Source: Argyresthia goedartella
Lineage: Eukaryota; Arthropoda; Insecta; Lepidoptera; Argyresthiidae
DNA length: 64,000 bases
Direction of reading: 5' to 3'
NCBI GenBank assembly: GCA_949825045.1
Contig: OX463808.1
Span: 24,365,674-24,429,673 of the forward strand
Below the pieces are notes generated by a model. It had not been told where the DNA came from and made no database searches. It was given only the letters and a program-made list of their open reading frames with translations. A program made the position numbers and the translations under genes. Shown here one piece after another: positions 50,401-54,899 of the stretch. Position 1 is the first letter of the stretch; the number at the start of each line of letters is the position of its first letter.

Positions 50401-52814
50401 TGACTGACGATCGTGCTGATACGCGAAGTCGCAACCTTCTTAGTTTTGGCTTAGTGCAGATTCCCCTCATGGGCCACCAGAAATGGAGGAGAAATGATCG
50501 TTCCCCTCCTGTAGGTACCACCTGAGATGGCGGCGAGACCCGTGTTCCCAACACGCGGTGGTTGTAGAGAAACGTAATGCCCCTCAACAAAACGTCTCCC
50601 CAGTAGACTTAGTACTGATGAAGTTGGTCTGAATAAAATCAACGAATTACACTGACTGATTTATTGACTCTGATGCACTGTAAAATAACTAAAAATTTGT
50701 ATGAAAAAACAACATGGAGGACACGCACCCTCACTGATAACGCTGACCCCAACAAGAGAGCTCAAGACTGAATGTAAAAAATAAAAACCGGTCAAGTGCG
50801 AGTCTAAATCGCGCACGAAGGGTTCCGTACCACCGTTCCATGGAAGCGATGGTGTGGAGTGAATAGTTTGGATTTTACACAGCAAAATATTGTTTACAAA
50901 GTTATTGGTGCGGTTACTTTCACACTCCATGTACGTAACCAGGTGCATCCATAAGTTTGTATGTGGTATTGAAAGAATTGTTGTATGGGAGCCCCCTTAA
51001 ATATTTCTTTTATCTTGTTTTTTAGTATTTGTTGTTATAGCGGCAACATAAATACATAATCTGTGAAAATTTCAACTCTCTAGCTAGCTAGGTTCTTGAG
51101 ATACAGCCTGGTGACAGACGGACGGACGGACGGATAGCGGAGTCTTAGTAATAGGGTCCCGTTTGGAACCCTTCGGGTACGGAACCCTAAAAATGACCGA
51201 CCGACTTAAAACATTGCGGTCCTGAATGAAATAACAATACGTTCTGATATATGAAGCTTTTCATCCAATGCAACCTTTATGATTTAAATTAAGTAAAAAG
51301 AAAAACATTTATTTATTTATAAACAAATATTAATAGACCACCCTACACTGTTTATATCTATTTATTTATACCAAATGCTAATAGACCACCCTACTCTGTA
51401 GATATCTATTTATTCATAACAAATGCTAATAGACCACCCTACACTGTAAATATCTATTTATTCATAACAAATTCTAATAGACCACCCTACTCTGTAGATA
51501 TCTATTTATTCATACCAAATGCTAATGGTAGGCAGCGTCTTCGTCACAATGCAATGTCATCGTCAGCGGAACGGAGATTTTGTGGTCAGATATCTATTAA
51601 GTCGTAACATAACGCAGCGCATAAAATAATGTCAATATTTACAGATTGGTTTACAAACCCGGAAGCTGGCTGGACGGGTACCCGACGCTAGCGATGGGCG
51701 ACGGCGATGGAACCGTCAACGTGCGCTCGCTGACGGCGTGCGAACACTGGCGCAAGCGGCGGCACAACACTACTCTCAACCAGGTAACCCGCTATGCTAA
51801 AGTTTCAGATAACATTAAAGCAATATTTTGTATTTTTGATAAAACATGGCTCTTATTTCTGAGTACATAATGTTCATGACAGGTCATACGCCTTGACGTT
51901 GCGCCCAATAGCGTGTTTCCGGGCATTAAAGTTTTGTTTCTGTAAATCTGTGTCAGATGATAATTCCCCGCTTTCAAAAAATAATATAGCAGGTTTGTAG
52001 GCAGTCACAACCTCGTCACAATACGAAATACGTTAATTAACTGCGAATGATACCTAAGTTAAAACATTTACGAGTTTGTATTTTCTCTTTTGGCTTACAC
52101 ATTTTTCAAAAGCATGTTGCATTGCTACCAATTTAAAGCGAATGGACAAGTTATCTGAATCCCTCTTTAAATTCATTAACTATCTATGAATAAAAAAAAA
52201 CACCCCGAAATATTAATGAAACGTTACGGCTAAAATTTGTTTCACTTTTTCCCAACAAATTTCCAAATTTCCTATTTAGGCTGATAGCTTTTAAACCGCT
52301 GAACCGATTTTAATAAAATATACCTAAGAAACATCGCAGTGAAATCTTGATACATATACATACTTGATACTAAAAAAAAACATTAACTTCCTTCCACCTG
52401 TTTGGGTGCTAGAGTGCTACGGACAGACAGACAGATGCTTCAAACCTATAACACCCTTCTTTTTAAAAACAAAACAATCAGCACCCGACTCTACCAGAAG
52501 GAGGGGAATTTTGCCAAATGAAGTGGCAAAGGCATAGTTGCGCCCAAGAGACAGTAAGAAAATAATTCACATTCCACGACATTAACAATACAATTGACTT
52601 TCAGGGTAAATACGTCAAGTCGGTGGCACTGGCCAGCGCCGAGCATCTCAGGATACTGCACGACCAGCGCGCCATCGATTACATAGTGACAGTCATGTCT
52701 GCGGACAAGGACACACGAAGAGATGATAGTCAGCGCGTCTACAGGAGCAAGTCCGCTGCGTTCACCAATGTAGCGTCGTGGTGGATGGGAAGTCTGCTGC
52801 CTAAATATGTGTAG
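25110..52814 (+). CDS. PLA2G15: Lysosomal group XV phospholipase A2 / LCAT-like acyltransferase, complete
   Basis: Seven exons: 25110-25194, 25457-25831, 26070-26297, 31685-31856, 37637-37759, 51645-51783, 52605-52814 (stop TAG). All have AG/GT borders and matching phases; the product is 443 aa, near the usual ~410. It hydrolyses and transacylates phospholipids in lysosomes. Residues 1-25 are a signal peptide (FYITSFIYALIIHVSLGLSP). VILIPGDGGSQLEA opens the alpha/beta hydrolase fold. CAKTS and IDCFVD hold the conserved Cys pair. VHSMGG carries the nucleophile Ser185, GDGDGTV the Asp (347/349), and ASAEHLRIL His388. RGAPYDFRKAPNE and STPWGGAVKAL are family landmarks. The first ATG in good context precedes the signal peptide. 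Introns 3-5 are 5.4, 5.8 and 13.9 kb and packed with transposons, yet no exon is touched. Confidence 0.95.
26298..26930 (+). other. Start of phospholipase intron 3, no feature
   Basis: AT-rich intronic DNA without recognised repeat or gene. Confidence 0.4.
26936..27263 (+). repeat. 'aaccgacttcaaaaa' repeat with inverted ends
   Basis: Begins aaccgacttcaaaaaggagg and ends aaacttgaagtcggtttttt, so the termini are inverted repeats of about 13 bp. The interior includes atcatgaaccgattttggtg and a stretch that is open by chance. This is an abundant short noncoding lepidopteran repeat. It sits in phospholipase intron 3. Confidence 0.75.
27750..27897 (-). mobile_element. LINE 3' UTR fragment (reversed)
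   Basis: Read on the minus strand: aggtttgctggaagaaatat, tagagataagcttgccttt, and ctgtgcaataaagaatatg. It matches the UTR boxes at about 17.4 kb (+) and 23.3 kb (-). Its left limit is uncertain. It abuts a 42-bp palindrome and then a plus-strand reverse transcriptase fragment. Confidence 0.65.
27898..27939. repeat. 42-bp palindrome
   Basis: Arms agtgcgcaataaaactgtat and its exact reverse complement, separated by ac. It lies exactly at the junction between a reversed LINE 3' UTR and a forward LINE coding fragment. Confidence 0.95.
27940..29058 (+). mobile_element. LINE reverse transcriptase fragment (5'-truncated)
   Basis: The plus strand starts within the palm (FLIFINDLTTRLANGKLITF, then ADDTALIFHG: the catalytic ADD). 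It continues through LNIKYLGVIIDNTLRF and RKLIYIFKNLRHVAEKKC. After a frameshift near 28360 it gives SVISYCITFWGG, LLKLERAQRSVLKVSLSLPF and SVRQLFILNT, ending near 28712. The order is the palm, thumb and C-terminal region of a lepidopteran jockey/CR1-like ORF2. The 3' end includes a 208-bp tandem duplication. Confidence 0.85.
28643..29058. repeat. 208-bp tandem duplication
   Basis: 28643-28850 and 28851-29058 are identical except T/C at 28787/28995. The duplicated unit covers the end of the LINE coding sequence and its 3' UTR. Such near identity means a recent event. Confidence 0.95.
29075..29235. repeat. CA/CCACAC-rich microsatellite
   Basis: About 160 bp of cacacacaccc-type repeats with interruptions (ctcacacactcac), immediately after the duplicated LINE end. 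Open frames across it are low-complexity artefacts. Confidence 0.9.
29301..29570 (-). other. Coiled-coil ORF fragment, possibly from a transposon ORF1
   Basis: The minus strand is open for 89 codons and reads protein-like: MDLYTKLNKKMEKIATTFNS, then FNTIACELVEFKEF and CLDLLRSQMELLL. Heptad-like spacing of hydrophobics suggests a coiled coil. It resembles N-terminal coils of some lepidopteran LINE ORF1 or retro-gene proteins, but I cannot name it. It lies in phospholipase intron 3. Confidence 0.35.
29711..30117 (+). repeat. agggttccgtac-type repeat, copy 2
   Basis: From tttttagggttccgtaccc to cgcacttgaccggttttta. It is nearly identical over its whole length to the inverted copy inside the BEL/Pao LTR at 50786-51192, including the variable segment acctggttacgtacatggag. 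The two share a young source. Confidence 0.85.
30120..31684 (+). other. Rest of phospholipase intron 3
   Basis: Mostly unique AT-rich DNA. 30127-30324 is an open frame that reads protein-like (SKPMYMNLYDRIIVPDILQP) without a known domain; it may be a gene or transposon fragment. A 29-bp palindrome lies at 31171-31199. Confidence 0.35.
31171..31199. repeat. 29-bp perfect palindrome
   Basis: Arms gcgtatcgcttact and agtaagcgatacgc around a single a. A partial third copy (taagcgata) lies just upstream at 31161. Within phospholipase intron 3. Confidence 0.9.
31857..32690 (+). other. Start of phospholipase intron 4
   Basis: AT-rich. An open frame at 32051-32341 is lysine/asparagine-rich and looks like chance. 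No recognised repeat. Confidence 0.35.
32760..33660 (-). pseudogene. Tc1/mariner-superfamily transposase with about 40-residue D-D spacing, decayed
   Basis: The minus strand, read across frames, gives TDESKFTKEAILNLHNLHHW (first Asp, about 33215), FQQDGCPAH (second Asp, about 32975) and SLDLTPLDFYIWG (third Asp, about 32850). The DNA between the second and third Asp is 119 bases, about 40 codons, unlike the 34 of the mariner at 10 kb; this suggests a DD41D-type lineage. Stops and frameshifts abound. Terminal repeats were not located. It lies in phospholipase intron 4, antisense to the gene. Confidence 0.75.
33730..34145 (+). pseudogene. LINE reverse transcriptase remnant
   Basis: Across frames the plus strand reads EIPPSLLK, GVFPDLLKISLIKPH, YDPSNYRPIAIL and YAIGIFLDMTKTF. 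These are the fingers and first palm motif of a non-LTR reverse transcriptase. Many stops; both ends missing. Confidence 0.65.
34440..34830 (-). pseudogene. LINE ORF2 C-terminal remnant
   Basis: The minus strand reads DYADVCWASANKDLLNKLEL, LQNLKIRFIFG, FDYVSQYRKELGWLPIRRRA and DTHMLSYLF, then a stop. This is the thumb/C-terminal region of jockey-like ORF2 proteins. It belongs to a different copy from the plus-strand fragment at 33.7-34.1 kb. Confidence 0.7.
35235..35450 (+). repeat. agggttccgtac-type repeat, copy 3, left part
   Basis: Starts tttagggttccgtacccgaag and continues through repeated gtccgtcc phrases and agctgaaattttcacagaat. It is interrupted at about 35455 by the A/T-rich tail of a LINE; the missing right end reappears at 37400-37477. 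Confidence 0.75.
35455..37399 (-). mobile_element. 5'-truncated jockey-like LINE inserted in an agggttccgtac repeat
   Basis: On the minus strand the element carries an intact reverse transcriptase frame and ends in a (TAAA)n tail (plus strand 35461-35491, ttta repeats). It sits between the two halves of repeat copy 3. Its 5' limit is uncertain, between 37050 and about 37400. Confidence 0.7.
35710..37047 (-). CDS. LINE reverse transcriptase, open for 445 codons
   Basis: An uninterrupted frame from the ATG at 37047. Residues 1-60 hold the fingers (SSLAKLIESIIYGKISSQIA, QHGFRSRRSVNTNL). VDVAYMDFRKAFDRVDNDVL is the first palm motif. SGVSQGSILGPLLFIIMIND and CLLYADDLKLIL carry the catalytic YADD. 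IKDLGVMFDPKLTFHEHM is the thumb start. A C-terminal region of about 150 residues (YLYKRKFGYYPYLYPSAF) follows. Endonuclease and ORF1 are absent because of 5' truncation. The frame being open suggests a young insertion, despite its being dead on arrival. It is antisense to the phospholipase gene, in intron 4. Confidence 0.9.
   Translation of the reverse strand: MAKNMAIPSSLAKLIESIIYGKISSQIAPYLTDSQHGFRSRRSVNTNLLTLVEIVSECMDMGCQVDVAYMDFRKAFDRVDNDVLMKKLCAIGFAPRLLVFFADYLRNRQQYVRQGCFESQPYHTRSGVSQGSILGPLLFIIMINDLEFELKYANCLLYADDLKLILPVSSEDDCSLLQDDLDAVLRWSVNNKLLFNNAKCYVMSFTRSSQPISATYALGTESLTRVYSIKDLGVMFDPKLTFHEHMSTLAKECFKRLGFVIRNSKDFRNLGVVQLLYTALVRTKLESSSVVWNPHESSYILLLEKVHKAFLRYLYKRKFGYYPYLYPSAFILGMLGYNSLEVRRNTEQLLTVCRLLRGDSDCVALVGAVCALFVPDKYLRARVNNRYRRLLACGAHRTVARQQSPLVRARDSLNALLAAAPLTDLFGDAWRHIVRECGRFCEENV
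37400..37477 (+). repeat. agggttccgtac-type repeat, copy 3, right part
   Basis: Reads tacaatggtatggaaccctt and cgcacttgaccggtttttta, the conserved right end of the family. It completes the copy begun at 35235. Confidence 0.75.
37772..37990 (+). repeat. 'cccgacgaaaaagaggggtg' repeat, forward
   Basis: Starts taaacccgacgaaaaagagg, then tctgtctggggcactctag, and ends atcaaaatcggttcagtgga with tcgaaagtt. A diverged inverted copy lies at 52260-52480. It is a common short lepidopteran repeat, here just after phospholipase exon 5. Confidence 0.65.
38036..38257. repeat. 48-bp tandem satellite, left part
   Basis: Units end in ctaatagaccacc; the tagaccac phrase falls at 38083, 38131 and 38179, exactly 48 bp apart, then at 38220 after a 7-bp loss. 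The array stops at the BEL/Pao LTR and resumes at 51308. Confidence 0.95.
38258..38676 (-). repeat. BEL/Pao 3' LTR (419 bp)
   Basis: Begins tggaggagaaatgatcg and ends aatcagaaaaaca. It pairs with 50484-51307 by almost base-for-base identity outside the insertion in the latter. Differences are a handful of substitutions, for example ggttgtgg versus ggttgtag and actcgcagcc versus acacgcaccc. Confidence 0.95.
38888..39300 (-). pseudogene. BEL/Pao pol C-terminus (DUF5641-like)
   Basis: The minus strand reads QKIYQTIWSRWHIEYLHTLQ, LVLIIDENSPPLHWRHGCI and VRPVVKLCKLPLE. This is the chromatin- or DNA-binding tail that follows the integrase in BEL/Pao elements: W..EYL.LQ, then P...W..G.I. The frame is open from 39193 to 38888 and separated from the integrase by a break. 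Confidence 0.85.
39298..40330 (-). pseudogene. BEL/Pao integrase with zinc-binding domain
   Basis: Two overlapping minus-strand frames. 39915-40325 covers the linker after RNase H (WKHIRTEFNPANCASRG, LLHHTDWWSPAWL). 39298-39987 covers the HHCC zinc domain (HYHKSYCHAATNALIAILRR, then IRKCIVCFR) and the catalytic core with ATDLGGPYLV and LCIFVCLATKAVHIEVVSSL. The first Asp of the D,D35E triad is visible in TDLGG. The core is cut short after FIRYRYKL. The product would insert cDNA into the genome in a live element. Confidence 0.88.
40390..40660 (-). pseudogene. BEL/Pao RNase H region
   Basis: The minus strand reads HGFGDASEQGYAACIYLRTE followed by LLLAKSRVAPRK. FGDAS is the characteristic RNase H entry in Pao elements, and AKSRVAP is the next conserved box. 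Frame breaks separate it from its neighbours. Confidence 0.85.
40681..42220 (-). pseudogene. BEL/Pao reverse transcriptase and linker from the protease
   Basis: In order on the minus strand: VDIILGTDILNYVYDG and FWKVVELPTEKA (42220-41501), YIIPHHGIFKKESDKLRVVF and DGSAKTSTGVSLN (41541-41359), then TTDIKMMFRMTWIHPEDRKY, TYGLRSSPF and the catalytic box SHIFVDDILTGA (41318-40998). LLGIQWDPTSDSLSYKI and ILSTIARLYDPCGY (41001-40681) follow. FVDD replaces the commoner YVDD. Several frames are needed, so this is a pseudogene. Confidence 0.9.
42230..43920 (-). pseudogene. BEL/Pao gag and protease
   Basis: The start ATG is at 43918-43920 (MSAKDVAKAKGKFATRYRM). After breaks come the gag core at 43689-43186 (IELPKFSGDLTEWISFYDLF) and 43346-42429 (LGLPVSQWSYLLVNLILQKL), then knuckles CSYCSQSDHTRYRC, CFKCLRKHYASEC and CRHCQSTMHNTLLC. 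The protease motif ARALLDTGACVSVIKE follows near 42300. At least four frame breaks or stops. A duplicated PPAGSRSPPA phrase sits before the knuckles. Confidence 0.88.
44300..47850 (-). pseudogene. I-type LINE ORF2: endonuclease, reverse transcriptase, RNase H
   Basis: Read on the minus strand. AP endonuclease at 47797-47180 (VILGDLNCHNQIWGS, SAVDLSLCSS, YGSDHFPILL). Reverse transcriptase at 46551-45904 (AASYRPKALSSTLSKISEHL, LAESQFGFRKNKSTMDSL, GVFLDICSAYDNV, GLPQGSVLSPLLYS, ILQYADNLAL). Thumb at 45805-45200. RNase H at 45000-44650 (VFTDASK, ESEAILEAILYILSHE, FTDSLSCLQAIKS, GNEVAASCAKNA). A terminal Cys motif near 44390. YADN replaces YADD at the catalytic site, and the frame is broken several times, so it cannot be active. 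Confidence 0.92.
47858..49268 (-). pseudogene. I-type LINE ORF1 (gag-like)
   Basis: Starts near 49268 (MIHRINRPPPPPP, the Pro run encoded by 18 consecutive G on the plus strand at 49231-49248). It then has an RRM-like gag fold (IKFGQFLHRNNIKNIVQDGV, then RVSIQFKTASDAKCFL). Between about 48500 and 48330, two or three CCHC knuckles (CYKCSQSHDGDSC and beyond) appear in a third frame. A Ser/Asn-rich tail ends at 47858. ORF1 coats LINE RNA. Frame breaks occur near 48700 and 48320. Confidence 0.8.
49538..49865. mobile_element. piggyBac-type MITE with TTAA and about 70-bp inverted ends
   Basis: 328 bp flanked by TTAA at 49534-49537 and 49866-49869. The left end reads cacgttcagcgccagtgtat, then caccatagggtgctttctca; the right end is the reverse complement with few mismatches over about 70 bp. 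No coding capacity. The ends differ from those of the piggyBac copy at 18 kb, so that transposase lineage probably did not move it. Inserted in the BEL/Pao leader. Confidence 0.92.
50484..51307 (-). repeat. BEL/Pao 5' LTR, interrupted
   Basis: The LTR parts are 50484-50785 and about 51193-51307, together 419 bp as in the partner at 38258-38676. The interruption is an agggttccgtac-type repeat in reverse orientation. Being absent from the partner LTR, it inserted after the retrotransposon did. Confidence 0.95.
50786..51192 (-). repeat. agggttccgtac-type repeat, copy 4 (inside LTR)
   Basis: On the minus strand it runs from tttagggttccgtacccgaa to cgcacttgaccggttttt, bounded by short A-runs (aaaa) of the LTR. 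It is nearly identical to 29711-30117. The gtccgtcc tract is present. Confidence 0.88.
51308..51532. repeat. 48-bp tandem satellite, right part
   Basis: The tagacc phrase falls at 51334, 51382, 51430 and 51478, each 48 bp apart, with units of the same sequence as at 38.0-38.26 kb. The two parts formed one array before the BEL/Pao element landed in it. Phospholipase exon 6 starts 113 bp beyond. Confidence 0.95.
52260..52480 (-). repeat. 'cccgacgaaaaagaggggtg' repeat, reversed and diverged
   Basis: On the plus strand it reads ggctgatagcttttaaaccg, ctgaaccgattttaataaaa and ataacacccttctttttaaa. This is the mirror of the unit at 37.8 kb. It lies in phospholipase intron 6. Confidence 0.6.
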
Positions 52815-53750
52815 GGCAAAGTGAAATAGTATTTAATAGACGAATGCTCTCTTGGGGTCCTTGAAAAACTACATTTTGAGACCATGGACGTCGAATATCG
52901 ATTAATTTCTTAATTCATGGCGTTTGTTAGGAACTAAGATTAATTTCGCCAATTTCACGTGTTTTAACAGATTTCAAAGTTTTTGAACGGGTTCGCTTTC
53001 GGGAACCTTACAAGTGTTGATTTATTGCTTGTTAGGATTACCCAGGGGGTCCGTGCAGGGCTGTGGGTCCCAAGTGTTTCCTGCAGAAGTGAACAACTTT
53101 TCCCCCAGGCCATAGTATATGAATTAGCAAGACTATATGAAATAATGTTACTAGGTAAATTCATCTGATGTTACCTTTGATGCTATTGTAATATGGACCT
53201 TACGGGTGAAAGATATAATAGTTATACTTATGTTAGATATGTTGTCCACGGCTGTTCATGATCATGTTCTATTCTAACAGTTCGCCTGGTAAGTTATTTT
53301 TAAAAACTGTTTCTTAAACCCTTATACATATATTTATTACAATTTCAATCATATTTTAGCACAAGTAAAGGTTTAGTAAGAAAAATAATACACATTAGTT
53401 TCCAAGTTACAACTTCCGCCGAAAATACTCCAGAGATCATGACGTCGCTTGTGACGTCACGAGTTCGAAAACGATCAACGAAACTCTTTGCACATGAACT
53501 CTTACTTAGATTTGATAGTCTAAATACACCTGACGTAATTTTTGCTCAGATTTTTTTAAGATAACATGGCGTATATTTTGTTGTTTTATTTCAACTTTTT
53601 TTTTATTCCTATTATAAAAATAAATCCTTGTTTTGTAATTTAAGACTCAGATAGGTAAATTTTGGTTTTATTTTTGCACTTAGCAGGCGAATTAAGATAA
53701 GATTTAATTAAGACAACATGAGAACATGAACACCCGTTTCCTTAGTTAAT
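52815..53750 (+). other. Phospholipase 3' UTR and flank
   Basis: Directly after the stop codon. A polyadenylation signal AATAAA lies at 53619-53624, and others may be used. A perfect TGACGTCA occurs near 53451. No other gene is seen. Confidence 0.4.
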
Positions 53751-53755
53751 TAATC

Positions 53756-54010
53756 AACCAGCAGCCTTATGGCGTAACTCTCTGAAGTGCATAGCGTGTG
53801 TCTATGGTTCATCTCATGCTCATACAATTTCATCGATTGCGGGGTATCACCGAAGGCTTCTAGGCTTCATTCAATGAGCTTGGGTTTGGCCTCCATTATG
53901 ATGCTACTTGCGTGATACCAATTTGACAGATGAAGCTGGTGCAAGGTGTCAAACTTAAAGTCTATATGAAGTTCATAGCTCAGACGACTTACGCCATAAG
54001 GCTGCTGGTT
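53756..54010. mobile_element. MITE candidate with perfect 22-bp inverted ends
   Basis: The left end (53756-53777) contains cagcagccttatggcgtaa and the right end (53989-54010) is its exact reverse complement. Pairing continues imperfectly inward (gaagtgcatagc / gttcatagctcaga). It is 255 bp and noncoding. Confidence 0.8.
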
Positions 54011-54204
54011 GTGTTACGGCCCATCTACACAAGGTACCATGTATGCGAAACGTTTACGGAGGTAAGGAAGTGCTCATTTTCACGCGAGGTGCACAACTTC
54101 TAGTGTGAAATAAGGCTCGTACAAATTTAAGGCATTGGAAAAAAACATGAAGTAAAAAGTTTGTATCTTTTTTGCTTTTATTTGAGAGTACCTATGTCTC
54201 AGGA

Positions 54205-54322
54205 CTCGCATTGAAAACGATCTGAATTCAATTTGCCCACGCACTCTGTGTAAACCGCTATTGGTTGAGATCTGAATTCAATTTGCCTACGCACAATGTG
54301 TAAACCGCTATTGGTTGATGTA
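54205..54322. repeat. Short direct repeat, gatctgaattcaatttgcc
   Basis: The phrase gatctgaattcaatttgcc followed by acgcac and gtgtaaaccgctattggttg occurs twice, at about 54218 and 54270, some 52 bp apart. A two-unit tandem duplication just before the SINE. Confidence 0.8.
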
Positions 54323-54329
54323 TAGGAGC

Positions 54330-54575
54330 GTATCATACGGGCGTTGTCTGTATGATCCACAGAGTAACTTCCGGCGTTGCGGTTCGAGGCTCCGGTCTCC
54401 CAAGCGAGACGTTCCGGGTTCAAATCCCAGATGGGGAAGTAGAAAAAATAAATCCCTGGTATTTGTATATTTTGCGTGATGTCGCTGTTTCTGGTAGCCA
54501 CGACACAGGATATCTATCCCAGTGAGGGGCCAGGACCAATGCATGTGCGTGTAAATAAATTGCAAAAAAAGGAAT
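54330..54575 (+). mobile_element. tRNA-derived SINE, copy 4
   Basis: B-box gttccgggttcaaatcccag, then the family body tcgctgtttctggtagccac, gacacaggatatcta and ggggccaggaccaatgcatg. The head (cggcgttgcggttcgaggct) is the best-preserved A-box side next to copy 3. Confidence 0.82.
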
Positions 54576-54673
54576 GAAAAAAACTAACGAATTATACGGA
54601 CTTCATACTTGAAATTCGACAGCTCTTGCCCGGTTGCCAAACTTGCTATTTTAATTCTTACTGAATCTCTCAC

Positions 54674-54890
54674 TTTTTTTGGGGTTACGTACCCGTTGGG
54701 TGCCAAACGGGACCGTTTTACTAAGCTTCCGCTGTCCGACTGTGTGTCTGTCTGTCCGTCCGTCACCTGATGAACCGGGCTCTATCTGATGAACCGTAAT
54801 AGCTAGAGTTGAAATTTTCACAAATGTGTATTGCTGTTGCCGCTATAGCTACAAATGCGAGATTTTAGAAATAATATTTTGCTATAAATT
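54674..54890 (+). repeat. agggttccgtac-type repeat, copy 5 (3'-truncated)
   Basis: Starts ttggggttacgtacccgttg and continues with ccgtccgtcacc and agagttgaaattttcacaa, then loses similarity. More diverged than the other copies. Confidence 0.65.
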
Positions 54891-54899
54891 ATTTCGGTG

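Larger units (their letters stand above)
38258..51307 (-). mobile_element. BEL/Pao LTR retrotransposon, near full length, with nested insertions (copy 2)
   Basis: Two LTRs, both starting tggaggagaaatgatcg and ending aaaaaca, lie at 38258-38676 and 50484-51307 (the second carries a 407-bp insertion). Between them the minus strand encodes gag, protease, reverse transcriptase, RNase H, integrase and a C-terminal DUF5641-like domain, the BEL/Pao order. Adjoining the 5' LTR is tttctggtggcccatgagg, a plausible primer-binding region; next to the 3' LTR is a purine tract (gggcgggaggaaatgg). Removing later insertions leaves about 6.8 kb, the usual size. No envelope gene was seen. The coding region has many stops, so it is inactive. 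Confidence 0.93.

Noticed and set aside
38258..51307. An envelope gene that would make the BEL/Pao element retrovirus-like
   Set aside because: Between the DUF5641-like end (38888) and the LTR (38676) there is no room and no open frame for one.
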